Shown here piece after piece: positions 18,701-30,700 of a stretch of DNA of 64,000 nucleotides. The DNA is from Diplonema papillatum (Eukaryota > Euglenozoa > Diplonemea > Diplonemida > Diplonemidae): NCBI GenBank assembly GCA_030068145.1, contig JAPJBO010000065.1, positions 406,635-470,634 of the forward strand. The letters are read 5' to 3'. The position numbers were made by a program, and so were the translations under genes. Each line of letters opens with the position of its first letter. Position 1 is the stretch's first letter. A model generated the notes under the pieces. It saw only the letters and a program-made list of their open reading frames with translations. It was not told the DNA's origin and made no database searches.

Positions 18701-21700
18701 GTATCTTCTGATTTCGACAAGGGACGGAGTCTTTGCAAAGGGAAAGCAACGAGTCCTGCCGTTGCCGATTTTTCTTCAGGTAAACACGCTAAGGGATCGG
18801 CATACAAGGAGTCAAAGACTCACGACCCCGACTTCATGGTCATAGGCCAAGGTGAAACAGACCTCAGTGCCCCGCTTTCCCAATTCCAAGAAGCTGGACG
18901 AAGTGCTTCAGAATCCAGCCCTTGGGATAAGGAGACACATAGTGAAGCACAAGAGATTATGCTCAGCACAAAGGGAACGGTTGCTGGCTTGGGCAATTGC
19001 CAGACTGATTTGGAAGCCAGCCGTGAAAGAAATTCGCAGAAGTCTAGCAACGACACAGAAGGACGGGCTTTGAGTAGAACGGGGGAAGTATACGAGGGGA
19101 AGGGCTTTGACTCGGGCAAAGACTTTGGTTTAACAAAGAGCGACCACAACGGGATGAAAAGCTTTGTCGTTCAACGCTATGCCCTTTGTCTTGCTAGCAT
19201 CTCGTCAGACAGTGAACTCAATGTCAAGGGCAAGAAGGCCGTGCCCATGGATCGCAGGCGGGGCGGAAAAGACACCGAGCAGGGTGAACAGGAAGAGATG
19301 ATCAGCGATACAAAGGGAGAAAGCGTCGGCTTACACGCATTGCAGCCTCGCAAGTATTTCTTTGTGGTCAGTCACGCTGTTCCAATTTCGTCTCTCAGCT
19401 ACGAAGTAGCAGGCGACCACGTTCCCTTGAACGTATTGGAACGGGAGAATTTGGCGTTCATTTATTACGCCGAATTGGCCACCTCGACAGTTACTCTGTG
19501 CATAGATGAGAAGAAGATTGGGGTGTACTCCCTTGAAAATCAACGCGTGCATTTCATTTCAAAACCAAGTACGGGAATGTTGACAAAGATCTGGAGACTC
19601 GCGACAGGATCCGGGACCGATGAGAGGCCGTTGACTGGTTTCAGGTTTGTGCGCTGTGTCTTGAATTCCCTGATTAGTGCCAGACTATCTGCGTCAGAAG
19701 CTTGGATGATCGTAGAAGCTATAAAACCTGAAGTCAGAGGCTTTGCTGAGGCCTTGATGGTGGAGCTCCGGCAGAACGTAGAAAGCAGGAACCTCAACAC
19801 TGTTCTTGCGCTCGTAGCGGGTTTCCAAACAAATGTCCTGAGATATTTTCGAGACAACGAAAAAGAATTCGACACGCTGGCAAGCCACTGCTTCGAGAAG
19901 AATATAACTAACCTCTGGCTGAATGATTTCGTAGCGTGCTGTTTTGCTTTAGATCACAGTGTTTGGATGCCGCTATACCTACGATGCGGAAAAGTAAGTA
20001 TGTGGACAAATGGTGCTCTTTCCTGCGGATCCGGTCGTCGTCATCCAGCTGAGCGCCCAGATTTGAGGCTTCGTCATGCAACGGAATGCATGTGGTTCAT
20101 GTCGGACAAACTGAGCCACTTTTATGACCTTGTTGCCCAGCGACTTAGTAGTAACTTCTTAGATCCATCTCCCTTGCATCTTTTCAATGTTAGCGGATCT
20201 GAAGATAAGGTACGAGATATCATACACCATCTGCTGCTTCATTCGTTGCTGCCGCGTGTCCTGGAGAAGCCAAATGTCTTCGAAACCATCTTCTCTGCGG
20301 TGCTGAAGTGTCCCAATTTAGCATTTGACCAGTATACATCATCAGTTGCCAATGCTCTCAAGAAGAATGTGTCAGTCTTGTGCCGGCTTCCAAGGGAGAG
20401 AATTGAGCACTTTTGCAGGGGCCTCTCAATCTGGTTCAACCGAGAGCTACTTGGACCCAGCCTTTTGGAGCTACTAGCGGACCACTCAGGAGAACACACA
20501 GTGTACTGCACCGTAGCTCTGACGTTTAACTCTGACACTGACGGAATTACGACTTGGCTCGCTGACGTGTTCGAAATTCTTTTCAAGTCGCCTGTGACGG
20601 TCATCAGTCGATGTCTGGAAGCTTTGACAGCGCTCGAGGGGCATTCTTCGAGTTTTTTGGAGCATCATTCCGAAGGAGTGCTTCAGAGTCTGGACCCCCT
20701 CTTGCAGACCGCAGATCCCAACCGCATTTTTCAGGAAACATTGTCCTGTGGATCTCAGCAGCTGTTCAGACAGTATCGCATGCACGAAGCTTTTGCTGCT
20801 AAGCTTTCCCAGTTTGTCGAGAAGCATTTTTCCTGGAGGGAGGCCGCAACTGTGAAGTCTTTCGAAGCAGCAGTACAGCTTCCACCTTCCTACCGGGAGC
20901 GCTTTGTTACTGCGTGTTTACATCAGTTTGATACAACAAGAGACCCCTGTGTCAGTGTAGCGGACATAACAGACGGAGTTGTATCTTTCATGTCGTATGT
21001 TCAACTTGGGATGATGTCCTTTCCTTTCAAGTCGCACCCAGGCCAGATATCTTCGCATATGATGAGGTGTGCAAGAACTGTTATTAAAGACATCATGGAT
21101 GGGAAGGCTGACTTTCGTCTTCTCGAATTTCTGCGAGAAAATCAGGCGTTGTTCGTAAGATTCATGGAGACAGTTGAAACCAATGCTCAGGTCCGAAGAA
21201 GTGTCGTTGCATCGGTGACTGCTTCCTTGCGCGATTTTGGGGAGTTAGAAGATTTGCACCAGAGTATTTGTGTGGTGGTGCCCAGGTTTATCACACCATA
21301 CAAGAAGCTGTTTGCCAAAGACTTCGTCGAAACCTTGCACTTTGTCATGGCCCGGAAGCCGCAACAGTCAGCACAGACGATTCGGGAGTATCGGGACAAT
21401 CACGGCGTAGAAGAACTCTTTTGCGTCTCCCATATACCCCAAGAGCTCCTTAGATGGGCAAACAGTGACATCTTCAGGTTGTGTTGGGAGGAAACGCTCA
21501 TGCACCCCTCAGGTTCCCTTACAGGGCGTGCCCTCGATGTCGTAAGCTTTAGTGAGGCATATCAGAAAATTCAGCTTTGTGTCCGCAAACTGCAGAATTT
21601 TTTGCAAGGCATTGGAAACCTGGACATGACGGAGTTCGAAAGGTACTTCAGCCATATCGTTGATGAAGAGCGAACTGCCAACGAGGTGACAGCATTCTTG

Positions 21701-24700
21701 CCAAGCACCGTTGAATCAAGGTACACAGAAGCGTGTTTAAATGATATCAATACAGTTGTGCGGTGGAGAAGGATGCATACGAAATGTAAAGAACTGTTGA
21801 AAGTACTTCAGAAGTTGGCCCGTGCAGGTCAACAAGTCGAAAGTGACGAGCCTGACGAACTGGGTGAAGTAGATCGCGTACTTCTAGACATTGTCTCAAC
21901 GAGCGAAATTCAAATGTGCGTTTCGTTGAAAGACGGTGAACGACCTGCACACGAGCTACGAAGAACGTTTGCTTGTACACTCACTCGCAACAGCGAGCGG
22001 TTGCTGGATGTCCTACTCAAAGAAGAAGGACATTGTGTCTTGCAGGCAATGACAAAACCTTATTTTGCAAAGGCGGAAGATTTCCATGGACTTATTGAGC
22101 TTCTGAGCGCAAACCCATGTGACGGTGTAAGTGCAGAGGTGGCCGCCTGTGTAGCGCGAGTTCGGGCAGTCTTGCTTGAATCCGTTATGCAGGACTTGTC
22201 TTATTGGAAAAGCCCCCGGAGGCCGTCAGATGTTGTGCGACGCTTGCAAATGAGCGCGGACAAAGAACAATGGCAAGCCTCCGATTTTGAATCCGTATTC
22301 GTATCACTTGATCGACTCGATCGCTTGCATGAAGGCCTGACAGACGATAGTGGAATTGATGACTTAAAAACAGCTGCGGGAGTGCAGAGATGTGTCTTTA
22401 CTTGGCCCAACCTCGATTTGAGAGACAGAGGCGACATTATTACACAGCGCTTTATGGCATTCGAAGACCAGGACAGTAAGACTTACACCGCACAGCAGGT
22501 CCTTGACCTTCGTGATCGACTTTTGTTAAACTCCATCGCCGGAGAGGCAACTGAAATTGTCACTGACTTTGCTCACAACATTGCCCTCTGCTGCAACTTG
22601 GCGCAGCTGCGATGGGAACAAGCGACATCGGGTTGTCTTGGACGAAATGTTTTGTCCTACTACAGAGGCCCTGCCGGAGTAAACGCTTCGGAAGAGCAGG
22701 TGGACGTCTTAGATCTGAGCAACATTGGGGACGCTGTTGAAGACGCAAAAAGGTGCTTAAGAGATCATCGAGACGGCGTTCCAGGGCTTCTGCAGAACTA
22801 CGCGTGCTTGAGCTTCTTTACGGTGAACCAGGGAACTCGTCTAGTCGCCTCGCTGGATAAAACATTGGCAAAAGATCGTGTGGAAGCCTGGCACCAGCTG
22901 TGTTACATGCTACCGTACATGTCTTTCCCCGAATTTGAACAACAGTTTCAGGGCTGGAGAAGATCGAGGACTCGATCGGCCAGGACGCTGCCGGCTCTGG
23001 AACGTCTTGGGGAGTATCTCAAAAACTTTGAAAAGCAGGCATTCGAAAATCAGTGTCTGAAAGGTGCGAATGAGTGCTTGTCCTGTGTTGCTACCGGAGA
23101 GCTCAATCTTGTCTTAACGAAATACGATGCGCAGCTGCTCGATGTTCTCCAGGTCTTTGTTGAGGAAGGGATTGTTCCAAGGTTGTCGCAGGTTCTTTTC
23201 TGTTTTCCTGATACTGCGGTAGAAGAGGTTTCCAAAATTCTGTGGCGCAGCCGGCACAGTGCTCAAGTGCACCGAGAAGCTGGGAGCCTGCATTGCATCG
23301 TGAACGCAGGTTGTCTACCTGTGAGCCAACAAGAAGATGTCGTGAAGGAACTAAAAAACATTCTTGGAGATTCTAATTTACGCTTCCGCATTGTTTTCAT
23401 CGAGTCTCGGTCGAGACGATCTCAGTTGTCAGATCACCTGTCGCGATACCAGCGGACACTCCATGCCCCAGCCGAAGATAGCTTCACGAGTTTGTATTCA
23501 GCTCTTTTCGGAAAAGGCGAAACTGGCCGCTTATGCGTTTTCGAGTCGTCAGGACCTTCTGCTGGAAAGAGCTATTTGATCGCAGAAAAAGCTAAGCGCA
23601 GTGGGTTGTCGCTTGTTCACGTTCCTGTACAGCTGGCCTGCAGCGACCTACTGATTTATCGACGCCTGGTTCAGGGTAGACAAGAACCAGTTGCGTATCA
23701 CATCAACATTGACACATCCGCATCCCGGCAGTCATTGTGCCAAATATTCAATCTCGTATTTCTTCGCCAACTTCGGCTGGCATCAGGTGCATGTTTTACC
23801 ATCAAGAGGGAAGACAGGCTCTTTGTAGAACTTCCGTGCATGAATCAAAAGGCCGCAGACGAGCTTTTCCTGTTTACTCGTAGTAATCCGAGTCCACTTC
23901 CTCGGGTGGTCGTTTCACCCGTCACAAACCCTGCAGACATTGGAATCGAGCCGAATTCATCGGAGTTCGGCCAGAGCGCACAGTACGTATTAAAGCACCT
24001 TCGTGGCCTAGCCGAGCTTCGTCTCAGTACTGCTGCTGGTGATTTAGACCCAAGCACAGAACCACCTGTGGCCCGCGCCGAGGCCACAGAACTGCTGCAA
24101 GCGCATGGCATTGCTATCGACGATGTCCAGAATGTGCGTAGTTTTGTGGCATACCTAGCATGCCAGCTCCGACAGATGCAAGGGAGTGATTTTTTGAAGC
24201 ACGGACTTGCGGTGTGGGACCCTGGGGCTGATGGCACAGCTGGGGGTGTGAGGGACTGTGTCGTCAACAACTTGTGCGAGTCTGCCAAAGATTTTGCCCT
24301 CGGCACTGCAGTCCTCAGCATTGCTACATCTTCGCGGGACATGTCTGGTCCCTCTGCGACGGTTCACGGCAACATCGGATTCCCAGTGGTCCAGAGATGG
24401 AAGGAACTGGGGAGACCCCTCATGGTTTTTAATCAGGCAACTGTCCATGAGATTGGAGGCTTCGGAGACCTGTCTTTGGTTTGCAGTGATGTGAGGCTCC
24501 TGAAAGGAAACGACATAGCTCTGTGGCAGGGACAAGGGATGTCGGGACACTCTGTATTCAGAGATTTTCAAGAGAGTTCACATAGTCAGGATCAAACAAT
24601 TAAACGAGAGCGGATCGCTTTGCTTCTGAGGATCTTTGGCAACTGCGCCAATGGCGAGGAGTTGGACGGCTTGCAGAAGAAGTTGGTGGCAAATCCCTTT

Positions 24701-27700
24701 GCGCTCACGTTCGACAATGTGTTGAAAATGATTGCAATGACAACTAGAGTAAAATGTGGAATTCCTTGTCTGTTAGAAGGTGAGAGTGGGTGTGGTAAGA
24801 CCGCACTGGTGCAATACCTTGCGGACCTTCTAGGTATACCTCTTGTACAGGCCGATGTTCATGGGGGTTATACAGCCGACGATGTGATTGACAAGGTGAA
24901 CGAGGCTGGGGAATTGTCCGGAAGAGATGTGGAACAGACAGTGTGGCTTTTCTTTGATGAGGTGAACACAGGAGCAGATGTTATGGGGATGTTCAAAGAG
25001 ATCTTGTGTGACAGAACTTGTTTAGGCGAGGAACTACCTCCTCGTGTATGTGTTGTAATGGCCTGTAATCCTCATAGAGAGAACATGAGCTCGTGCCATG
25101 AAGCCCAGCTGGTATATGATGTAGTTCCTCTACCCCCGTCTTTCGTTCTTCAACGGTGGGTATTCGGATGCTTGTCAGCTAGAGATGAAAGGATGTATGT
25201 TGCCGAGATTGTTGTTGAACACCTCGGGTCCTTGCAGAGCGAAGCGTTGTTCGGCTTTCTGAAGCGGTGCCTTCCCAAAGCACATCAATTTATGCGTGAG
25301 CACTACAGTGATGTGTCTGTCTGCTCTCTTCGGGACGTAGCGCGCTGTACAAGACTTTGCGCATGGTGGGCGAAGCTGAAGACTTCTAGTGGACAGCAGT
25401 ACCTGACAAATCCTTTAGATGCCGGAATACTGGCAGTGGCTGTCACATATTATTTTCGGCTACCCGAGGTAGCCCGCTCGCAATTTGTCGTACTCGTTGA
25501 TAGTATAATAGGTAGGGCACGAACAGCAGCGAGGTTCTTACAGGTGCTCTGCGATCATCTACGACGGCTCGAAACGTACGTTCGCACTCCGGCAGGAGTG
25601 TGTTTCAATGATGTTCTGCGAGAGAATGTCTTCATCAGCTTTGTTTGCGCTCAGAACGCCATACCTGTTGTGATGGTCGGCGAGCCTGGCTGTTCGAAGA
25701 CACTCAGCGTGTCGCTGTTGTTCCAACACAACAATCAGTTTGAACAGCACGGCTTTAAGAGACTGCAACCGGTGGCGTTTCAATGTACGAAGCTGACAAC
25801 CGCACAGGCTATTGAAGCTCGCTTTGACTACGCGCTATCCTATCAATTGAATCGAAAGTCGGATGACCTTGCCGTCTTGTGGTTTGACGAAATCGGGCTT
25901 GCAGAACAAAGTGAGTCGCGGCCAACAAAAGTATTGCATCGACTTCTTGAGAACCCTGAGGTATCTTTTATAGGCCTTTCAAATTGGGCCTTGGATGCCG
26001 CGAAGATGAATCGTGTGGTCATGCACACTTGCCAGAATACGACGAGCCAGGCCCTCACCGATACTGCGAGGACCATAATGAACGAGGCCTTACAAGTGGA
26101 AGACATTGGCGTAGTTGTTCGCACCTACACGGCGATTGTGCGGGATCAGCCTGTGCCAGGGTTCTTCGGCAAGCGCGATTTTTATGCAGCCCTTCGGAGT
26201 CTTGCACTCTCTCAGACGATTCTGAGGAGCTTCGAACGGAATTTTGGAGGAGCTGGCGATCACCATCGGTATATTCACAGTATCTTGGCAAAAGAACTGC
26301 CGCAGCGGTTCCTCAAAGCAGGTCTACCTGTTGCCCCCTGCCCACTGTTGCTTGTTCAAGAGTCCGTTCTCGACGACGCTCGATCGGCTTCCTCTGATAG
26401 CCTGCGGCCGAGACATGTGATGTGTCTTACCGAAAACGACTTTTTCTGGAGAAGTCTGGTGGGTTCGGGATCCCTCGGTAACCCTTCTTCGCTTGAAGTG
26501 ATAATCGGGAGCGATTTTCTAGACGACAAAGGAGACACATTATCTGTCTATCGCAGAGTAAATCACTTTCGCTCCTGCATGCTGGTTGGAAAAACGGTGA
26601 TTCTGGTTTGCTGTGACGATATGTATGGCTCCTTGTACTCTGCACTGAATCTCCAGTACACATACCTGAACAGCAAACGGTTCGTCCGTATTGCACTCGG
26701 GAGTGAATCCATGCAAACACGGGTACACGACAACTTCCGCTGTGTCATTGTTGCATTGCAGGAAGACGCGAAGAGCGGGAGGTTAGAGCTGCCGTTTTTA
26801 AGCAGGTTCGAAAAGCAGCACGTGCGTTGGATCGACTTGTGTCGGAGTTCGGAAGAAGTCGTAACGGTATTGTTACATGTGAGCTCGTCTTTGAACATTA
26901 AGCTCCGCGGTTCTGAAGACGAGGGGGAAGCAAGCCGCGAGGAAGCGCATCGGGGTCCGTTACTATCAGCATTTGATCTGAAAGTCTTATCCGCAGCCAT
27001 GCCGGGCTTCTGCTCTGAAACTGTTCCAAGTGCCGTGTCTTTGTTTCCAGGAGAGCCTGACAATGCTGTTGAAGCTTTACTAAACGCAGCTACTCCCTTC
27101 GCGGCCATGGAGGCTACCGACACAGCAATCGACCTGTACATGAATAGACAATCGCATTTCCAGCTGTTGCAGCTTGTTGGCGATATCAAATCAGGAAACA
27201 TGGTCATCCGTACGTTTGCGCACGAAGTCTCACCCCACGAGTTGGAGCAGTGGCTTGAAGAACGAGGCATTCCAGCTTATGTCCGGTCTCTTCGAGCCCT
27301 GCGATCGATTTCCCGTCTGGAAGACTTGCTGGTCGATATGTCTTCATGGGAGATGGCGAAAACTCTGGTGTTAACAATGGTGGATGACGAAATAACTCCT
27401 CATCAACTGTCACATGTTTTGCATTGTGTAGACAAGGCATACCCGACTGACCGGAGGGTCATCGCTTTACTGCATCTCACAGCTCATGAAAGTATACCAC
27501 TAGTTTTGGAGAGGAAGTGGTCAACAGTTTTTGTGGATCAGGTCATGTGTCAGTACGACACCTCCCTTCGAGCACTGCAGGAAGCTGTTCGCACACCATT
27601 GCAAAGCTTAGTTTTGCAGCGTGCTCGAGAAGATCTTGCGTTGTACTTCCACAAAGCATTGGGCTCCTTTTTCTTTCCCTATCGGCGGGAAGTGAATGTC

Positions 27701-30700
27701 CTTGACATTGCAGCTCTTCTAAACTCATGCTGTGCCGAGACTAATTTTGCAATGATAGTATATGAATGCATTGATCGGTTGTGCGCCGACCTGGAAAAGC
27801 CTGCCCTACATGAGATAAAGGCTGAGATGACCCCTCTCGGGGGTACGGCACCAGTGTCTGCCACACGCGGATCCTTCAACAATCGACTGGAACGGATGGT
27901 AAGTCGAATACTTGTGTCGTGTGTGCAGGTCGTACTTCGTTGTATATTACCTTACAACAGTGTGGGCCTCTTGAATGCAAATTCGGGAAGCGACGAAGAG
28001 ATACGCTCACTGTGGTATGCGATTCTACCCGAAGTTTTGCCGGACTTAGCTCGTGATGTCTCTACCGCTGAGCGGCATGCAGTTTCCTGGGACTTCGACG
28101 CATTGTTTCCCTTCACCGACCAACTATCGAAGGCTATGACAGACTCTGTTGAATCCTTCATGATGCTGACTGCAGCGGATGTAAAGCGCAGCATTGCCCT
28201 ATTCCGAAATTCAGAGTTAAACAAATTGGGAGACATCATCAACAGTCTGCAACTCTCGCAACATGCTGCGGAAGCGTACACAAGCGATGTTTTGCAGCTC
28301 ACGGGATGCACGCGGGAAATGCCAGCATATCTCGTCGACTCTGTCAGTCAGTATGTCGTGGGAAACTGGCCATCGACAGAGACACGTCCCATTACAGAGA
28401 TACACACCCAGTTTTTCCTCAAGCAACACTTTGTGAAGCGATTTTGCCGCCTCCTGTGCTCTGTTGTGAATGGTGGAGCGCCAAACCTTTCCGCCATCAC
28501 GTGGACAGGCAGCGAAGGCGAGTTGATTGAGAATGTCATGGATTGTTTGCAAGAGCTATGCTCAACAGCTGATGAAGAGCTGTTGGCTTACGCCACTGCA
28601 GTTGAAGGGGCTGCAGCATCGATGAAGTACTTTGAACAAGGGTCCTCCGAACGTTGGCAGACTATTCGGCTACAGGCAACAGTGGCGCGTATTCTGGTGG
28701 TACCTGCTAGCCCGGTGTTCACGAAACAAGCCTATCATCGCGTGATCAATCTGTTGAAAAGCGTTGCGTACGGTGCGTCATTTTCGGACATCGTAACACT
28801 GACAGAAAGCATTTACAAGCTCTCAAGCAATAACGAAGCTCTACTACGACCAGCGGCCAATTGCTTGATAGAAATCTGCCTTCGTTGGCTCCTGAGATTT
28901 GATGAGGTGCTAGAAACGGAACCAGATCTTGGTTCGGTCTGTGACGCAATCAAGTGGCTCGGAGGTCGTGAGGTCACATCGACAATTCCATTCTTGAAGC
29001 TGCTTCGACAAGCAGCACCTCCGTTGGGACGACAAAAAGTCGCCAGTGCAGTAGCGAACTTGCTAGCACGCTCCCCGCAATTCTTCGATGCTGTCAGTTA
29101 TGAACTTGAGGACTCTCTCATGAGGTCCGACAGGAACAGTTTTGCAGCCATGCTCCTTCGTGGATTTCATCAGTGCTTTTCAACTTTAGAAGATAAGTCA
29201 GCAGTTCTTCGATATGCCACCGCAGCTACAGACGAAGACAACTTTCTTGAATACATACGAAACGCAGGAGCAGCCAAGTGGCTATTTTTCTCAGCGGCGA
29301 AGACAAAACTTTCAGCTGCTTTTTCAGAACTTCCCGTCGCCATTCGAAAACTTCTCTCCAGCAGTGGTCCTCTCACTCGAGGTGTGCACTTGCTTTGGGG
29401 TCGTGTTGTCTTCAGTGAGCTGGGGGTGGCGAATTTTGGCCAAAAGGCACGGGATGGACACTGGTCGTTCTTGATTGATTCGCCCGTCAAAGCCCTCCGT
29501 GTAGTCGCATCGACAACATCAGAAGCACCAAACAATCCGTTCGTGGCTCTCGGCGATCAGTTCTGGGCTTCCCTGCAGCTAGTGGAGAGTGGAAAGCATT
29601 TCGACACTGCAGACAATTCATACCTTCGGGGATGCGTGTGCATTGCAGCTACCGGTCACTTGTCACAGCATCCTGTCTCTGTGCAGGATGCTATCCAACG
29701 CTGTCATATCGATATTCCGGGCTTCTGCGGCTTCTCAACTGAGGCTGAATGGCAACTTGTACGCCACTGGGCTGTTTTAGTTTCAACGTTCACGCAGAAC
29801 GAGTTTTTCAGAGAACTCCTTCTCCGTCCCGAATCGTTCCTGAATGCGTCAGTTCCCGGTATTCCGGATGCCATCGTGATCCAAATTCCGCCCGAGGTGC
29901 GCGGAACAAGGGAATGGGTGTGCCCGAATGGTCATTCCTTCTTTGTTGGAAACTGTGGCGCATTGAATCAAGGAGGTAGGTGCATCGAATGCGGACTTCC
30001 TGTTGGTGGTGCGGCACAGAACAACACAATGGCAGTACGTCCAGCATCGTCAGCTGTAGTGCAAGGTCTTCCGATTGATCGCGACACATTAGGTGTTGCC
30101 GACCAAGTGAGGGGGATGTCCACCAGTGAAAGACTCACAATTGCTTTATTTGTGTACCTCACCCTGGAAGTACACTTTTCCCGAACAAATGGAGATAATG
30201 GAAACTTACTTGCAATACTGAGGCGTCCAAACGCAACATGTATCGATGCTGCGAGATGCATGCATGGCCTGACAACGTTCATCCTCGAACGGTTGGCTCA
30301 ATCCATTGAACGAAACCTTGACGATACTACAATTCTGGTCCATCTCATTGTTCACCGTGTCACAGCCCACAGCGAGCCGGACTTTCACCAAGACTGGGGT
30401 ACCGCTGAAGCTCGACAAGCCTTTGAGGAGTGGTTCACAGAAAATTGCACTCGTCCGGTCCTCCGCGATGTTGCCTCGTCGCTTCAGCTAATTCAGCGCT
30501 CTAACGATCTTCTGCAAGTCTCGCGTGAACTGGATGGACCTGGACTCGGTCAATCAGATGAGTCCTATGCAGAGAGCTACTTGCCAAGTTTTTGGCATCG
30601 CGAAAAGAACATCAGTTTAGAGTTCTTTGTATCATCGGTGTGGAATACCAAAGACGTGTTGAAAAGCGTACCACTGGTTGCTGCAATAGCTAAGCACCTC